Origin: an uncultured Sphingorhabdus sp.
GTDB lineage: Bacteria > Pseudomonadota > Alphaproteobacteria > Sphingomonadales > Sphingomonadaceae
NCBI GenBank assembly: GCA_947492905.1
Contig: CANLOL010000001.1
Coordinates: 2,272,578-2,336,577, forward strand
Length of the DNA: 64,000 nucleotides
Direction: 5' to 3'
Part shown: positions 1 to 9,027 of the stretch, in pieces
Numbering within the stretch: the first letter of the stretch is position 1
Layout: the number at the start of each line of letters is the position of its first letter
Program-made: the position numbers and the translations under genes
Notes under the pieces: model-generated
Told to the model about the DNA's origin: nothing
Databases searched by the model: none
Seen by the model: the letters and a program-made list of their open reading frames with translations, nothing else

Positions 1-4
1 ATGC

Positions 5-808
5 CTATTTTATTACACGCGTCCAACAATAAATAATGACTTTTGCAGCACCAGCGGATTTTAATATTTTAACGCAAGCATCGGTAGTAGCCCCGCTGGT
101 ATAGACATCATCGACTAATATTATGTTGCGGCCCTTTATTTGCTGCGCATATTTGGGATTAAGGGCGAAAGCATCTTTCAATAATTTCTTGCGGTCTTTG
201 CCGCTATTGCCTTTTAAGGGCGGCGTGCGCTTCACCCGCTTTAATAGATCAACCCTATGTTCAACTATATCATTGCTGCCACCATATGCTTTAAGCATGG
301 CATCAACTATCAAGGCTGATTGATTATAAGTCCGTTTCCAAAGCCTCGTCCAATGCAATGGTACAGGAACCATCCAAATATTATCGCCAAATTTTTCCAA
401 ATCATCATGCAAGAACCGTTGCAAATGATCCGCAATCAGATTGGCAATCGCAATGCGCCCAGAATATTTAAGCTTTAAAACAACTTTGCTATTAATATCA
501 TCATAAATTAATGCAGCCCTTATTCCATCATGCTCTGGCGGCTTATCTATACAATATCCGCATAACAATTGTTCGCTTTTCGCTCCTTGCTCGATAAATT
601 CAAATGGTCGAGCGCAGCTTATGCACCATGGCGGCGTTAAAAATTTAAGCTCGCTCCAGCATGATATACAAAAACCACTTTGCTTCAATAAGGTGTCATT
701 CTGATTATTGCGCACAATCTCCCCACAAGATGGGCATCGCGATGGCAATATTGTCGCTACCGACAAATTGGCGACATTAGAAATCATCTGAGAGATAGAA
801 TATTGCAC
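5..808 (-). CDS. comF: ComF family phosphoribosyltransferase-like protein
   Basis: The ComF family is linked to DNA uptake and use in competent bacteria; its exact reaction is unsettled. The 267-residue product has an N-terminal cysteine cluster (CPSCG, CISC, CISC, CGYC) that looks like a zinc ribbon. The C-terminal half has a type I phosphoribosyltransferase fold, with the PRPP-binding motif VDDVYTSGATTD near residue 235. The start shown is GTG at 808; an ATG at 787 (MISNVANL) is equally possible, and neither has a clear ribosome binding site. It diverges from the methyltransferase gene at 850. The family call is sure, the competence role is not. Confidence 0.9.
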   Translation of the reverse strand: MQYSISQMISNVANLSVATILPSRCPSCGEIVRNNQNDTLLKQSGFCISCWSELKFLTPPWCISCARPFEFIEQGAKSEQLLCGYCIDKPPEHDGIRAALIYDDINSKVVLKLKYSGRIAIANLIADHLQRFLHDDLEKFGDNIWMVPVPLHWTRLWKRTYNQSALIVDAMLKAYGGSNDIVEHRVDLLKRVKRTPPLKGNSGKDRKKLLKDAFALNPKYAQQIKGRNIILVDDVYTSGATTDACVKILKSAGAAKVIIYCWTRVIK

Positions 809-849
809 AATATCTTGTCGCGCCTATTTTTTATAGGCACAAGGATTAA

Positions 850-1713
850 ATGAGTGAATCGAACCAGACACCGCAAATATTTAATATGCACAAAAGACGC
901 GCTAAGTTTGAGCGGGCAAAAAGTCGATTGGCACTCAATGGACATACCAGCTTTATTTGGGATCATATAGCAGCAGAATTTTGCGAGCGATTAGCGGCAA
1001 TCACACGGCAATTTCATAATGTGCTTATCACGGGTCCTATGACGCATTATGCGCAAGATTTTAGAGCAGCAGGCGATAATGCCATATTAGAAGACGCAAA
1101 TATTACATTAGAAACGCATCACAATGAAGATGCTCTGCCGTATGAAGCAGAGCAATTTGATGTCATTATATCGGGCGGGACATTAGACAGCGTCAATGAT
1201 CTGCCTGGGGCTCTTATCCAAATGCGCCGTTTCTTAAAGCCAGATGGTTTATTATTGGGCAGCATATTTGGCAGCGGTTCATTATCTATTCTGAAATCTA
1301 TCATGATGGCCGCCGATGGCGATGCAGTTCGCCCACATATTCATCCGCAGATAGACATAAGGACAATGGCCGATCTGTTGGTGCGCGCCGGATTCAAATT
1401 GCCCGTTGCTGATAGAGACAGTCTTATCATTCGATATTCAAACCTGTTCGATATGGTTAGCGATATTCGAGATATAGGCTTGGGTAATAGTCTTTCTGCG
1501 CATACGCCCGCCTATAATAAAGCATCATTATATAGAGCGTTAGAAAGATGGAATGAATTGCAAGAAGAAGATGATAAAGTATCAGAGCATTGCGAATTGA
1601 TACATTTCAATGGATGGTCACCATCAACCGATCAACCAAAGCCTGCGAAACGCGGTAGCGGGAAAATATCACTAGCCGATGCTTTGAAACCTAATGCCGA
1701 TAAATTAGAATAA
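850..1713 (+). CDS. SAM-dependent methyltransferase, NDUFAF5/BioC-like
   Basis: The 287-residue protein begins with an IFNMHKRRAKFERAK-type segment typical of the alphaproteobacterial relatives of NDUFAF5, followed by a class I methyltransferase core. The core is recognised by VLITGPM (motif I, degenerate: the usual GxGxG is weak) and FDVIISGGTLDSVNDLPGAL (motif IV region). NDUFAF5 itself hydroxylates a complex I arginine, while BioC methylates malonyl-ACP; the substrate here cannot be read from sequence. AAGGATTAA lies directly before the ATG. Pairing with comF is usual in this bacterial group. Confidence 0.75.
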   Translation: MSESNQTPQIFNMHKRRAKFERAKSRLALNGHTSFIWDHIAAEFCERLAAITRQFHNVLITGPMTHYAQDFRAAGDNAILEDANITLETHHNEDALPYEAEQFDVIISGGTLDSVNDLPGALIQMRRFLKPDGLLLGSIFGSGSLSILKSIMMAADGDAVRPHIHPQIDIRTMADLLVRAGFKLPVADRDSLIIRYSNLFDMVSDIRDIGLGNSLSAHTPAYNKASLYRALERWNELQEEDDKVSEHCELIHFNGWSPSTDQPKPAKRGSGKISLADALKPNADKLE

Positions 1714-1729
1714 GCGGAGAGAATTAATC

Positions 1730-2146
1730 CTACTTGTGTAGAATTTTTTTCAAATTAGCCACAAGGGGTATGTCCGCTGGCGGCATATCAAGCTTAGAAA
1801 TTGTATCCAAATCAAACCAATCAAATTTCTGATCCTCTTTTGCTATTATATCCCCTTCCCATTTATCTGCTGTATAGAGCAATAAGAGCAAATTTTTTTC
1901 TCCTAATGGTTCGCTAGCAAAGCAAGTTGGCGTTAAGTTTTGAGCCGATATAGAGATATTAAGCTCTTCATTTATCTCTCTGACCAGAGCATCCTCTGGT
2001 AATTCCCCCTTTTCGACCTTGCCTCCGGGGAACTCCCATAATCCAGCCATAGATTTACCTAAAGGTCTGATTTGCATTAATATTTTTTGATTTTCATCTA
2101 TAAGAGCAAGCGCCACCACAAACAATAATGTCGGTTTTTTTTCCAT
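1730..2146 (-). CDS. mutT: Nudix hydrolase, MutT-like (8-oxo-dGTP pyrophosphatase)
   Basis: The 138-residue protein carries the Nudix box GxxxxxEFPGGKVEKGE...REINEEL around residues 35-62, with the catalytic REINEEL. MutT cleans 8-oxo-dGTP from the nucleotide pool and prevents A:T to C:G transversions; the length and the LLLYTADKWEGD..EDQKFDWF tail fit MutT. The start ATG at 2146 is chosen because it follows GAGAAG and gives the family's usual N-terminus. A longer in-frame extension to 2380 would run antisense through the pilin gene at 2229 and is not believable. It converges on the methyltransferase gene, 16 bases away. Confidence 0.88.
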   Translation of the reverse strand: MEKKPTLLFVVALALIDENQKILMQIRPLGKSMAGLWEFPGGKVEKGELPEDALVREINEELNISISAQNLTPTCFASEPLGEKNLLLLLYTADKWEGDIIAKEDQKFDWFDLDTISKLDMPPADIPLVANLKKILHK

Positions 2147-2228
2147 TTTCTTCTCGCTCTTAAAGGATTTGTTAATTCTTTTGTGGAATTTAGAGGGTGT
2201 TCGCAACCTAATTAATGGGCAGAAATAA

Positions 2229-2402
2229 ATGTTAAAAAAATTCAAAAACATTCTTCGATGCCAAGAGGGTGCGACGGCTATCGAATATGGTCTTATCATA
2301 TCGCTAATCGTAGTTGCAATCGCTGTGTCTGTTTCACAGGTCGCTGGCACTACAATTGATATGTGGGGCTTTGTTTCCAATACGGTTGTTAACTCTGGAT
2401 AA
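2229..2402 (+). CDS. Flp family type IVb pilin (first copy)
   Basis: A 57-residue product with a short basic leader, the prepilin cleavage site QEG|ATAIEYG and a hydrophobic stretch (LIISLIVVAIAV). Flp pilins are cleaved by a TadV-type peptidase and assembled by the Tad machinery into adhesive pili. The Glu and Tyr at mature positions 5 and 6 are present. The tail (TTIDMWGFVSNTVVNSG) differs from the second copy and from usual Flp pilins, so it may be a minor or specialised pilin. No other tad gene is in the window. Confidence 0.85.
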   Translation: MLKKFKNILRCQEGATAIEYGLIISLIVVAIAVSVSQVAGTTIDMWGFVSNTVVNSG

Positions 2403-2511
2403 TATTTTTGGATGTTAACAATTTAGTAGGGATTACTGAATATAAGATAAATCGTCGTTAAATATTTATGCGGCATGGGTGTTTTAATAAATTGAACTAT
2501 GGAGACTTAAA

Positions 2512-2685
2512 ATGAAATTATTTTCAAAAATCATGAAGAACGAAGAAGGCGCAACGGCTATTGAATATGGTCTAATCGCTGCACTTATCGCTGTTGCTGC
2601 TGTGACTGCAATGAGCCAAGTTGGTGGCACATTGACAAACACCTTCACAAACGTTGACTCAGCTATGACAGCTGCAGACGCTTAA
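2512..2685 (+). CDS. flp: Flp family type IVb pilin (second copy)
   Basis: A 57-residue product with leader MKLFSKIMKNEEG, cleavage site before ATAIEYG, and the canonical segment GLIAALIAVAAVTAMSQVGG. It is the more typical major Flp pilin of the pair. GGAGAC lies 5 bases before the ATG and gives a good ribosome binding site. A strong intrinsic terminator follows at 2709. The 109-base gap after the first pilin leaves room for a separate promoter, which would allow higher expression of this copy. Confidence 0.9.
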   Translation: MKLFSKIMKNEEGATAIEYGLIAALIAVAAVTAMSQVGGTLTNTFTNVDSAMTAADA

Positions 2686-2708
2686 TAGTTTGAAGATTTA
2701 AAAAAATT

Positions 2709-2740
2709 GGGCGGTGACATAATGTCGCCGCCCTTTTTTT
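2709..2740 (+). terminator. Intrinsic terminator after the Flp pilin gene
   Basis: GGGCGGTGAC and GTCGCCGCCC form a 10-pair stem (one G-T pair) around the loop ATAAT, followed by seven T. It sits 23 bases after the pilin stop codon and shields the minus-strand gene beyond from read-through. Confidence 0.9.
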
Positions 2741-2807
2741 ATGCCTATGAATATTATCACTGACCATAAATTATAATCTTATGCTCGGTGTTTAAAATTA
2801 AGGCCTA

Positions 2808-4304
2808 TTAATAGGTCACAATCTTCATTTTTGATCCAGCCGTTAATGCACGCGCACTTGCCATTCCGTTAAGCGCCATAAACCGCTCACGCTTCAACTT
2901 ATCATAAGCCATTCTGTTGGAGAGACTATCAATAGTATCGCCTCTTTGAACGGTCACCACTCTTATTTTACGCGGTTTAACAGCAGCAGCTTCGCTTGTG
3001 CTAATGCGTCTAATGCTCTGATACATGGAGTCAAATGGACGCGCGCCCACTGGATTGGTTGTCACAAAGTGAAATGCTTGCGATTTGGAAAATTCATAGG
3101 CAAAAACCGTTACCTCAATATCACCACTCTGTCCCTTCACGGTTGCCTTCGACGTAAAGGATGGGATTCCATTCACCGATGTCGTTGTGATATTACCATA
3201 ATTTATAGTTTGGTCTTCACCAGCCACTGCTTTAAATGCAGCATCAATATAATTAGCGCGATTTCCTGTATAAGCTAATGTGGTGAAAAATGCTTTTCCT
3301 CCACTGCCATTAATTTGAACAGCCCGTGTTCCATTTTGCATGGAATATCCAGAAGGCGCGCGGAATTGGAAGCGCAAATCTGGGTGGATAAAATCTTGAC
3401 CATCCACAATGCCTTGTTTTGGATCATCGCCATAAAGCATGCCATCTATATTTGCCAAATGGCGATCGGTTCTGCGCACATTAGATGCTGCATAACTTTG
3501 ACCTTCTTTCAAGGCACGGCGAACGCGTTTAGCAGGTTCTGGGTGGGTGCTTGCCCATGCAGGAACTGCTTGCGATTCGCGCCCAGCAGCCAAAGCATCA
3601 ACATTTGTTGCCAAGGATAATGATAAGAGCATATCGGATAGCGCCGTTGGATCATAACCAGCTTTGCTGAGATAATGAACGCCCAGATCATCCGATTCTT
3701 CTTCTTGTTTGCGCGAATAGCCAAGCGTCAGTAAATTGGCGATTGTGCCAGAATATTGTTGTGCCAATCCACCAAATAGGCCGGCTAAACCGCCATTATC
3801 ACCCAATAAGCCGCCAGCAACTTGTCCCAATATGCCTAAGATACCATTGCGGCGCGCTCTGCTTTGCCGTTTTTTACTATGGCGTGCAGCAACATGGCCA
3901 ACCTCATGACCCAAAACGCCAGCCATTTCGGCTTCGCTATTGCATAAAGCCGTTAATTGACGCGTGATATAAATATATCCCCCGGGAATAGCGAAAGCAT
4001 TGTTAACTGGCGAATTTAATAATGTGACGGTAAAATCTTGCTCCGCATTTCCCAAGCCAGATTGTAAAGCGATATTTTTTCCGACGCTCACTACATAGGG
4101 AGTTTGCGGTGATTGCCATGCCCCACCAAATTCTTGCAAAATTTGCGGATGAAATTCGTCACCTTGCGCTTTTTCTTTTGCGGTAATGGCTTGCGGCGCC
4201 AAATTGCTATTATCTCTGGTAGCTTCTGCTGATGTCGCGCAGCCGCTAATAAGCGATACAGCAGCGCCACCAACCATAAGTTGCGTGAATATTTTTCTTT
4301 TCAT
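2808..4304 (-). CDS. M48 family metalloprotease lipoprotein with C-terminal LysM-like segment
   Basis: The 498-residue protein has a signal peptide ending in a lipobox (SLISGCATS), so it is probably an outer-membrane lipoprotein. The zinc motif HEVGHVAARH and a downstream EEESDDLG glutamate mark the M48 (BepA/YfgC-like) protease family, which acts in outer-membrane protein quality control. The last 60 residues (VTVQRGDTIDSLSNRM...) look like a LysM peptidoglycan-binding segment. The ATG at 4304 is preferred over an upstream TTG at 4319 because GGGGAA lies 8 bases before it. It is the last gene of the xerD-accA series. Confidence 0.88.
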   Translation of the reverse strand: MKRKIFTQLMVGGAAVSLISGCATSAEATRDNSNLAPQAITAKEKAQGDEFHPQILQEFGGAWQSPQTPYVVSVGKNIALQSGLGNAEQDFTVTLLNSPVNNAFAIPGGYIYITRQLTALCNSEAEMAGVLGHEVGHVAARHSKKRQSRARRNGILGILGQVAGGLLGDNGGLAGLFGGLAQQYSGTIANLLTLGYSRKQEEESDDLGVHYLSKAGYDPTALSDMLLSLSLATNVDALAAGRESQAVPAWASTHPEPAKRVRRALKEGQSYAASNVRRTDRHLANIDGMLYGDDPKQGIVDGQDFIHPDLRFQFRAPSGYSMQNGTRAVQINGSGGKAFFTTLAYTGNRANYIDAAFKAVAGEDQTINYGNITTTSVNGIPSFTSKATVKGQSGDIEVTVFAYEFSKSQAFHFVTTNPVGARPFDSMYQSIRRISTSEAAAVKPRKIRVVTVQRGDTIDSLSNRMAYDKLKRERFMALNGMASARALTAGSKMKIVTY

Positions 4305-4441
4305 GATCAATTTCCCCAATCTGAATATTCATAGATATAACAGTATGAATAGCATGTTTACAATTAACCATAAGGCAAATCAGAGCTATAAATTGTAAAA
4401 TCTTTAATTAATACATTCAGGAAGAAATCAAATTATCAAAT

Positions 4442-5389
4442 TTAGAGCGAACCAAGGGTAAGATATTTTTCAGCTCGCGATGCTTTTAACTCTTTGGAAT
4501 TCATAGCAGATAATGAATCCAATGCTTCGAAAACTTCTTTACCAACATTAGCGATAGCAAGAGATTTATTGCGGTGCGCACCACCAATTGGTTCTTCGAC
4601 AATTTTATCAATCACGCCTAATTTGAGCAAATCTTGCGCTGTTACTTTCATCGCTTGCGCCGCATCAGCCGCCTTATCGCCTGTTCGCCATAGAATAGAC
4701 GCGCAGCCCTCGGGTGATATTACCGAATAAACACTATGCTCCATCATTAAAACGGTATTTCCTGCTGCTAATGCTACAGCTCCGCCGCTGCCGCCCTCGC
4801 CCACAATGCAGGACACCATAGGTACGCCAAGCTCCAAACATTTTTGCGTTGATCGAGCAATCGCTTCGGCCTGACCGCGCTCTTCGGCTTGCACACCTGG
4901 AAATGCGCCCGATGTATCAACCAAGGTTAAGACGGGTAGCTTAAATTTATCGGCCAACTCCATCAAACGTATCGCTTTTCGATAGCCCTCTGGCTTGCCC
5001 ATTCCAAAATTATGCTTAATTCGGCTTTCGGTATCATCGCCCTTTTCATGACCAATAACAACGAGTCGACGATCGCCACTTCTAGCAAAACCTCCGATAA
5101 TTGCTTGATCATCAGCAAAAGCCCTATCCCCTGCAAGAGGAATGAATTCATCAAACATTGTTTCCATAAAATGTTTGAAATGCGGGCGTTCGGGGTGCCT
5201 AGCCACTTGGGTCTTTTGCCAAGGGGTTAGTTTTTTATAAGTATCCGTAATTAACTTATCAGCTTTAACCCGCAATTTTAGCATATCAGGGTCAAGGTCA
5301 ACCGGAGATTCATCAGCAGTTTTTTGCAGATCAATAATCCGCGATTCTAGCTCTGCTATTGGTTTTTCAAATTCCAAATATATAGTCAT
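4442..5389 (-). CDS. accA: Acetyl-CoA carboxylase carboxyltransferase subunit alpha
   Basis: At 315 residues it has the normal AccA length. It pairs with AccD to transfer the carboxyl group from carboxybiotin to acetyl-CoA, the first step of fatty acid synthesis. The crotonase-fold core shows GDRAFADDQAIIGG, DTSGAFPG and GEGGSGGAVALA, all diagnostic for the alpha subunit. The gene lies 31 bases downstream of xerD, so it is probably co-transcribed with it. Confidence 0.97.
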   Translation of the reverse strand: MTIYLEFEKPIAELESRIIDLQKTADESPVDLDPDMLKLRVKADKLITDTYKKLTPWQKTQVARHPERPHFKHFMETMFDEFIPLAGDRAFADDQAIIGGFARSGDRRLVVIGHEKGDDTESRIKHNFGMGKPEGYRKAIRLMELADKFKLPVLTLVDTSGAFPGVQAEERGQAEAIARSTQKCLELGVPMVSCIVGEGGSGGAVALAAGNTVLMMEHSVYSVISPEGCASILWRTGDKAADAAQAMKVTAQDLLKLGVIDKIVEEPIGGAHRNKSLAIANVGKEVFEALDSLSAMNSKELKASRAEKYLTLGSL

Positions 5390-5420
5390 GGATACCGATT
5401 AGAGACCAAATTTGATTTGG

Positions 5421-6332
5421 TCAACGCGGGAGCGACTGTTTTGTTAATGGATGTCGATTATTCACCAATTTGATGAGCTTAGTAGCATCAACATGGGTAT
5501 AAATTTCGGTCGTTGATATATCGCTATGCCCCAACATGCTCTGCAATGCTCTAAGATTAGCCCCGCCAGCCAGCAAATGCGTTGCAAAAGCATGGCGTAA
5601 TACATGTGGGCTTAGCTTTGCAGGGTCTATTCCCGCATCGACGGCCAGTTTTTTGATGATTTGATACAGCCTAATCCGGCTAATATGACCTTGAATACCG
5701 CTTTTGCTAGTAGGGAATAAATATAGAGCTTTATCGCTCACACAGGCGCGCCATCTTACCACAGCGTGGCGCGCCCTATCAGAAATGGGAATCAAACGCT
5801 CTTTGCCACCTTTTCCTTTTAATATGATATAAGGTTTATCAACCATCACAGCATTATAGGGTATGGAAGCCAGCTCACTAGCGCGCAAACCAGAACCATA
5901 GAGCAATTCCAGCAGAGCCGCTAAACGATAGTCATTACGATGCACCTTATCGGAGTTAATCTTATTATCAACATATTCAAAGAGTTGATCGACCTCATCA
6001 AGACTTAAAACTTTCGGCAGAGCGCGTTTCTTTTGTGGTTTTGGTAATACCGAAGAAGGATTATCGGTGCGGATTGATTCTTCTTCTAAAAATTCGAAAA
6101 ACTGGCGCAACGCAGATGATTTGCGCGCCACACTATTATCACCCAAATCGCGCCAATGATGCGACAAGGTGGCTAATAATTCCGGCTCTGCAACAGCCAA
6201 TTTATGATCCAAAAATTCGGATGCATTTTGTAAATCATTCTTATAGGCAATTATGCTATTTTCTGCCAAGCCTCGCTCAGCCGCCAACATTTCCAAAAAT
6301 ATTTGTATCAGCCCAGAATCATTCTGACTCAT
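5421..6332 (-). CDS. xerD: Tyrosine recombinase XerD-type
   Basis: Site-specific recombinase of the chromosome dimer resolution pair. The 303-residue product has an N-terminal SAM-like core-binding domain and a catalytic domain. Active-site residues are visible: Arg in GSGLRASELA, Lys in KGKGGKERLIP, HVLRHAFATHLL, His in MLGHSDISTTEIYTHVD and the Tyr nucleophile there. Its ATG directly abuts the TAA of the upstream gene (TAAATG), so translation is probably coupled. A second recombinase of this type is at 32199; the XerD label here rests on similarity and on linkage to accA. Confidence 0.93.
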   Translation of the reverse strand: MSQNDSGLIQIFLEMLAAERGLAENSIIAYKNDLQNASEFLDHKLAVAEPELLATLSHHWRDLGDNSVARKSSALRQFFEFLEEESIRTDNPSSVLPKPQKKRALPKVLSLDEVDQLFEYVDNKINSDKVHRNDYRLAALLELLYGSGLRASELASIPYNAVMVDKPYIILKGKGGKERLIPISDRARHAVVRWRACVSDKALYLFPTSKSGIQGHISRIRLYQIIKKLAVDAGIDPAKLSPHVLRHAFATHLLAGGANLRALQSMLGHSDISTTEIYTHVDATKLIKLVNNRHPLTKQSLPR

Positions 6333-8153
6333 TTAAGCACGATCAATAGCCTCAGCCGCAATCATGCGCGCTTCAGCATTTAATCCCACAGCATTCAAAG
6401 CTCTGACAATATTATAGATATGAAAAGCAGGAACTTTGCTCCAACTATCACCTTGCAAACCAGCCGCTGATAATAGAATCACAGCGCCTTTATCATTTCT
6501 ATTGACCGCATTATTTATAGATTTGCTCCATGATGTTTCTTTGAATAGTGCAGAGCCATATTGCTCTGATAATATTTGTTCATCACCCTCTAGGCGGTCT
6601 AATCCAGCAGCAGAGGCCACTAACATGGATGTTTTTAGCGCATTATTGCTGCTATCTTGACCATAGAAATCATCAATATCCGATGCTGTAATGGCATCAT
6701 TATTATCAGTACCAACCATGATTTGCGCCCAAGCAGAAGTGCCAGTATCTGCAACCGTCAGCCATTTTTTGGCCTGTATATCCAAACCAGCGGTCATCAT
6801 AGATGATACTAATGCATCAACTTCTTCGCTTGCCAAATCAGATGGCATTAATTGTGCGGCAGCCCGCGCAGTAAGAACGCGCATTGAATAGCGAGACAAT
6901 TCATTATCGCGGCTGTTCCACAATGAATTCATGGCCGCCATTCTGCCTTCCAAATCAGCAGTATAAGCACGGTTTAGAAAGTCCGCTAACTCTTTTGTTT
7001 GCGCATTCGCATCTTCATCTTCATCCGCAGACGCGAATAAATCGACCATTGCCATGTTCGATAATGTGCCCGTTGCGGCCGCTGCATAAGATGACAAAAC
7101 CCGATCATTTACAGAAATCATGGGCGCCAACACCAACCAACTTCTGACATGCCTGCCCGATATATTATAAAGACGCTCCGGTGGTTTAACGCCTGTTGCA
7201 ATCGAGAGACCATGGCGCCAAGCATTAAAGCCATTCACGCCTTCCCATTCTATTTTGACGGCGCGCCTGCCATTAGTACCTGCACCAATGGCTTTTTCCG
7301 CCAATAGATAATCAACGCCCGTAGCCCATTGCCCGCGGCGGCCTTGATTAAGCAATGAAGTAGCGCGGCTTTGTTCACCTGATAAGGATAAACAAATCAC
7401 ACGCGACATTTTCCAGCTATTATCATCAGTTCTTCGTGCCGCAGTATCGGCAAGTGGGCAAAAGCCGGCTAAATCGCCATTCGCCAAAAAGGCTGGCATA
7501 GCGACCTTATAAAGCCTGTTCGAATATTGCCTGGCATCAACTTGTTGGACCAAAGAGCGTGCATTCACAGATTCGCCCATGCGCAGCAAAAGCCAAGACC
7601 TCTCAGCCACCCAATCAGCACCATCAACAGAGTTGGGAGCAGCCGTTTTACTCATCAGCAACCGCCGAGTCATAATCGTTCCCCAACGCGAGATGAATGG
7701 CGCTTTTAAGCTTTTCATAAGGCGGGTTAAATATTCCCCATCACGATCTTTGAAAACAGATTGTTCAAAACCACCTTGAGTTTCATTTATGACACCCACA
7801 ACACCCAGAGAACGGCGCGTAGCGGCTGGCACAATATAACGTACGGGTTCATCATCTTCTACTGCTGCTGCCTGATCGGAGCTAGACGGCGCATTATTAG
7901 AGCTGCTTGCGCGCGGCTGAGATGGCGCAGCTGCAGGCCGCGCAGGAGTATCACTCGGCGAGGATGCTGGCGGAGGCGCTGGCGGAGGCGTAACTGTCGA
8001 TGTATCGGGTGTTTCAGGCGGAGGCGGAGGCGGAGGAGCCGGTTCCCCAAAACCTGGTGGTAATAATGATTCGGGCGCATCTTGCGATGCAGCAGGCAAT
8101 GCAAATAATGTTCCTGCGGCAATTAGCAGGGAATATTTATGGCTATATTTCAT
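6333..8153 (-). CDS. Secreted protein of unknown function with Pro-rich N-terminus
   Basis: I do not recognise a named domain in this 606-residue product. It starts with a signal peptide (cleavage probably after AASQ) and then a Pro/Ala/Ser-rich linker at roughly residues 30-95, which includes runs of seven or so prolines. The rest is an Ala- and Leu-rich, probably helical repeat-like domain without membrane segments. A periplasmic scaffold or TPR-like solenoid is plausible but unproven. Its ATG overlaps the stop of the upstream small gene (ATGA), and its stop abuts xerD, so the three are tightly coupled. Confidence 0.8.
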   Translation of the reverse strand: MKYSHKYSLLIAAGTLFALPAASQDAPESLLPPGFGEPAPPPPPPPETPDTSTVTPPPAPPPASSPSDTPARPAAAPSQPRASSSNNAPSSSDQAAAVEDDEPVRYIVPAATRRSLGVVGVINETQGGFEQSVFKDRDGEYLTRLMKSLKAPFISRWGTIMTRRLLMSKTAAPNSVDGADWVAERSWLLLRMGESVNARSLVQQVDARQYSNRLYKVAMPAFLANGDLAGFCPLADTAARRTDDNSWKMSRVICLSLSGEQSRATSLLNQGRRGQWATGVDYLLAEKAIGAGTNGRRAVKIEWEGVNGFNAWRHGLSIATGVKPPERLYNISGRHVRSWLVLAPMISVNDRVLSSYAAAATGTLSNMAMVDLFASADEDEDANAQTKELADFLNRAYTADLEGRMAAMNSLWNSRDNELSRYSMRVLTARAAAQLMPSDLASEEVDALVSSMMTAGLDIQAKKWLTVADTGTSAWAQIMVGTDNNDAITASDIDDFYGQDSSNNALKTSMLVASAAGLDRLEGDEQILSEQYGSALFKETSWSKSINNAVNRNDKGAVILLSAAGLQGDSWSKVPAFHIYNIVRALNAVGLNAEARMIAAEAIDRA

Positions 8154-8368
8154 ATTGCTCCTGGGCCTTCACGCTCCAAAGCTTCGTCAGCAGCTTTTTT
8201 TGCATCAATTTCTTTTTGATATTGTTCGGGTAATTCTAACGGTTTATCCACCAAACGCTGGGGTTTCTCGCTGCCCAGCCACTCTAACAGAAACAAGGAA
8301 CCAATTATAAGAACTGCCAAAATTATGAGGTATAAATATTTAGGAGGACTTTTTCTTCTGCGAACCAT
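8150..8368 (-). CDS. Small single-pass membrane protein, unknown function
   Basis: A 72-residue product with basic N-terminus (MVRRRKSPPK), one membrane helix (YLYLIILAVLIIGSLFLLEW) and a charged tail ending EREGPGAI. The topology should be N-in with the tail in the periplasm. The ATG at 8368 is chosen; a TTG at 8395 would add nine residues. The ATGA overlap with the secreted protein gene that follows suggests the two products work together. It is the first gene of the series running through xerD to accA. Confidence 0.7.
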   Translation of the reverse strand: MVRRRKSPPKYLYLIILAVLIIGSLFLLEWLGSEKPQRLVDKPLELPEQYQKEIDAKKAADEALEREGPGAI

Positions 8369-8463
8369 TTTTTTGTTCAACCCTTTTTGTTTCAAAATAG
8401 TCTGAAACTTAAACTGTTTATCTCTTTGCGCAATTGCTTAGCCGATATATAGAGCATATCGCA

Positions 8464-9027
8464 ATGAAATCTATCAATCAAAAATCAATGCCCGCCATAA
8501 AAAATGCAATTAAGGGCCTAAATGGCAAGTCTGTTCTGCTTGTCGGTATGATGGGTGTTGGCAAATCGACAATAGGAAAGCGCCTTGCATCCATGCTTAA
8601 TATGCCTTTTGTAGATGTCGATGATGAAATCATCATTTCCGCCAATATGGATATTAGCGATATTTTTGAAAAACATGGCGAAGAGCATTTTCGCGAGGGT
8701 GAGAGAAAAGTTATTCAGAGATTGATGGATGGAAAACAAAAAGTCATAGCAACTGGCGGCGGAGCATTTATTAATTCGCAAACGCGCGATCTAATATTAG
8801 ATAAGGCGGTTTCTGTATGGCTTTATGCTGAGCTTGAAATATTGGTAAACCGCGTTAAACGCAGGGATAACCGGCCTTTATTAAAAAATGGAGACCCTAA
8901 GAAAATTATATCTGAACTTAGTAAGATAAGAGACCCTATTTATGCTTTGGCTCAGCATCATGTGCGCACAGATGATGCTCCGCATGAAAAAACAGCGAAT
9001 AATATTATAAAGGCATTATCCAAATGA
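8464..9027 (+). CDS. aroK: Shikimate kinase
   Basis: Phosphorylates shikimate at the 3-hydroxyl in the pathway to chorismate. The 187-residue product has the P-loop GMMGVGKSTIGKRL, DVDDEI for shikimate/Mg binding, FREGE and ATGGGAF, and the lid RDNRPLL. The ATG at 8464 is preferred over TTG at 8434; an ATG 8 codons further in is also possible. It overlaps aroB by four bases (ATGA), the standard aroKB arrangement. Confidence 0.95.
   Translation: MKSINQKSMPAIKNAIKGLNGKSVLLVGMMGVGKSTIGKRLASMLNMPFVDVDDEIIISANMDISDIFEKHGEEHFREGERKVIQRLMDGKQKVIATGGGAFINSQTRDLILDKAVSVWLYAELEILVNRVKRRDNRPLLKNGDPKKIISELSKIRDPIYALAQHHVRTDDAPHEKTANNIIKALSK

Noticed and set aside
2147-2380. N-terminal extension of the mutT-like protein
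   Set aside because: It would run antisense through the Flp pilin gene and does not resemble Nudix N-termini; the ATG at 2146 has a ribosome binding site.
5421-6332. Integrase of a mobile element
   Set aside because: The recombinase is embedded in a housekeeping gene series with accA and lacks attachment-site repeats or phage genes; XerD fits.
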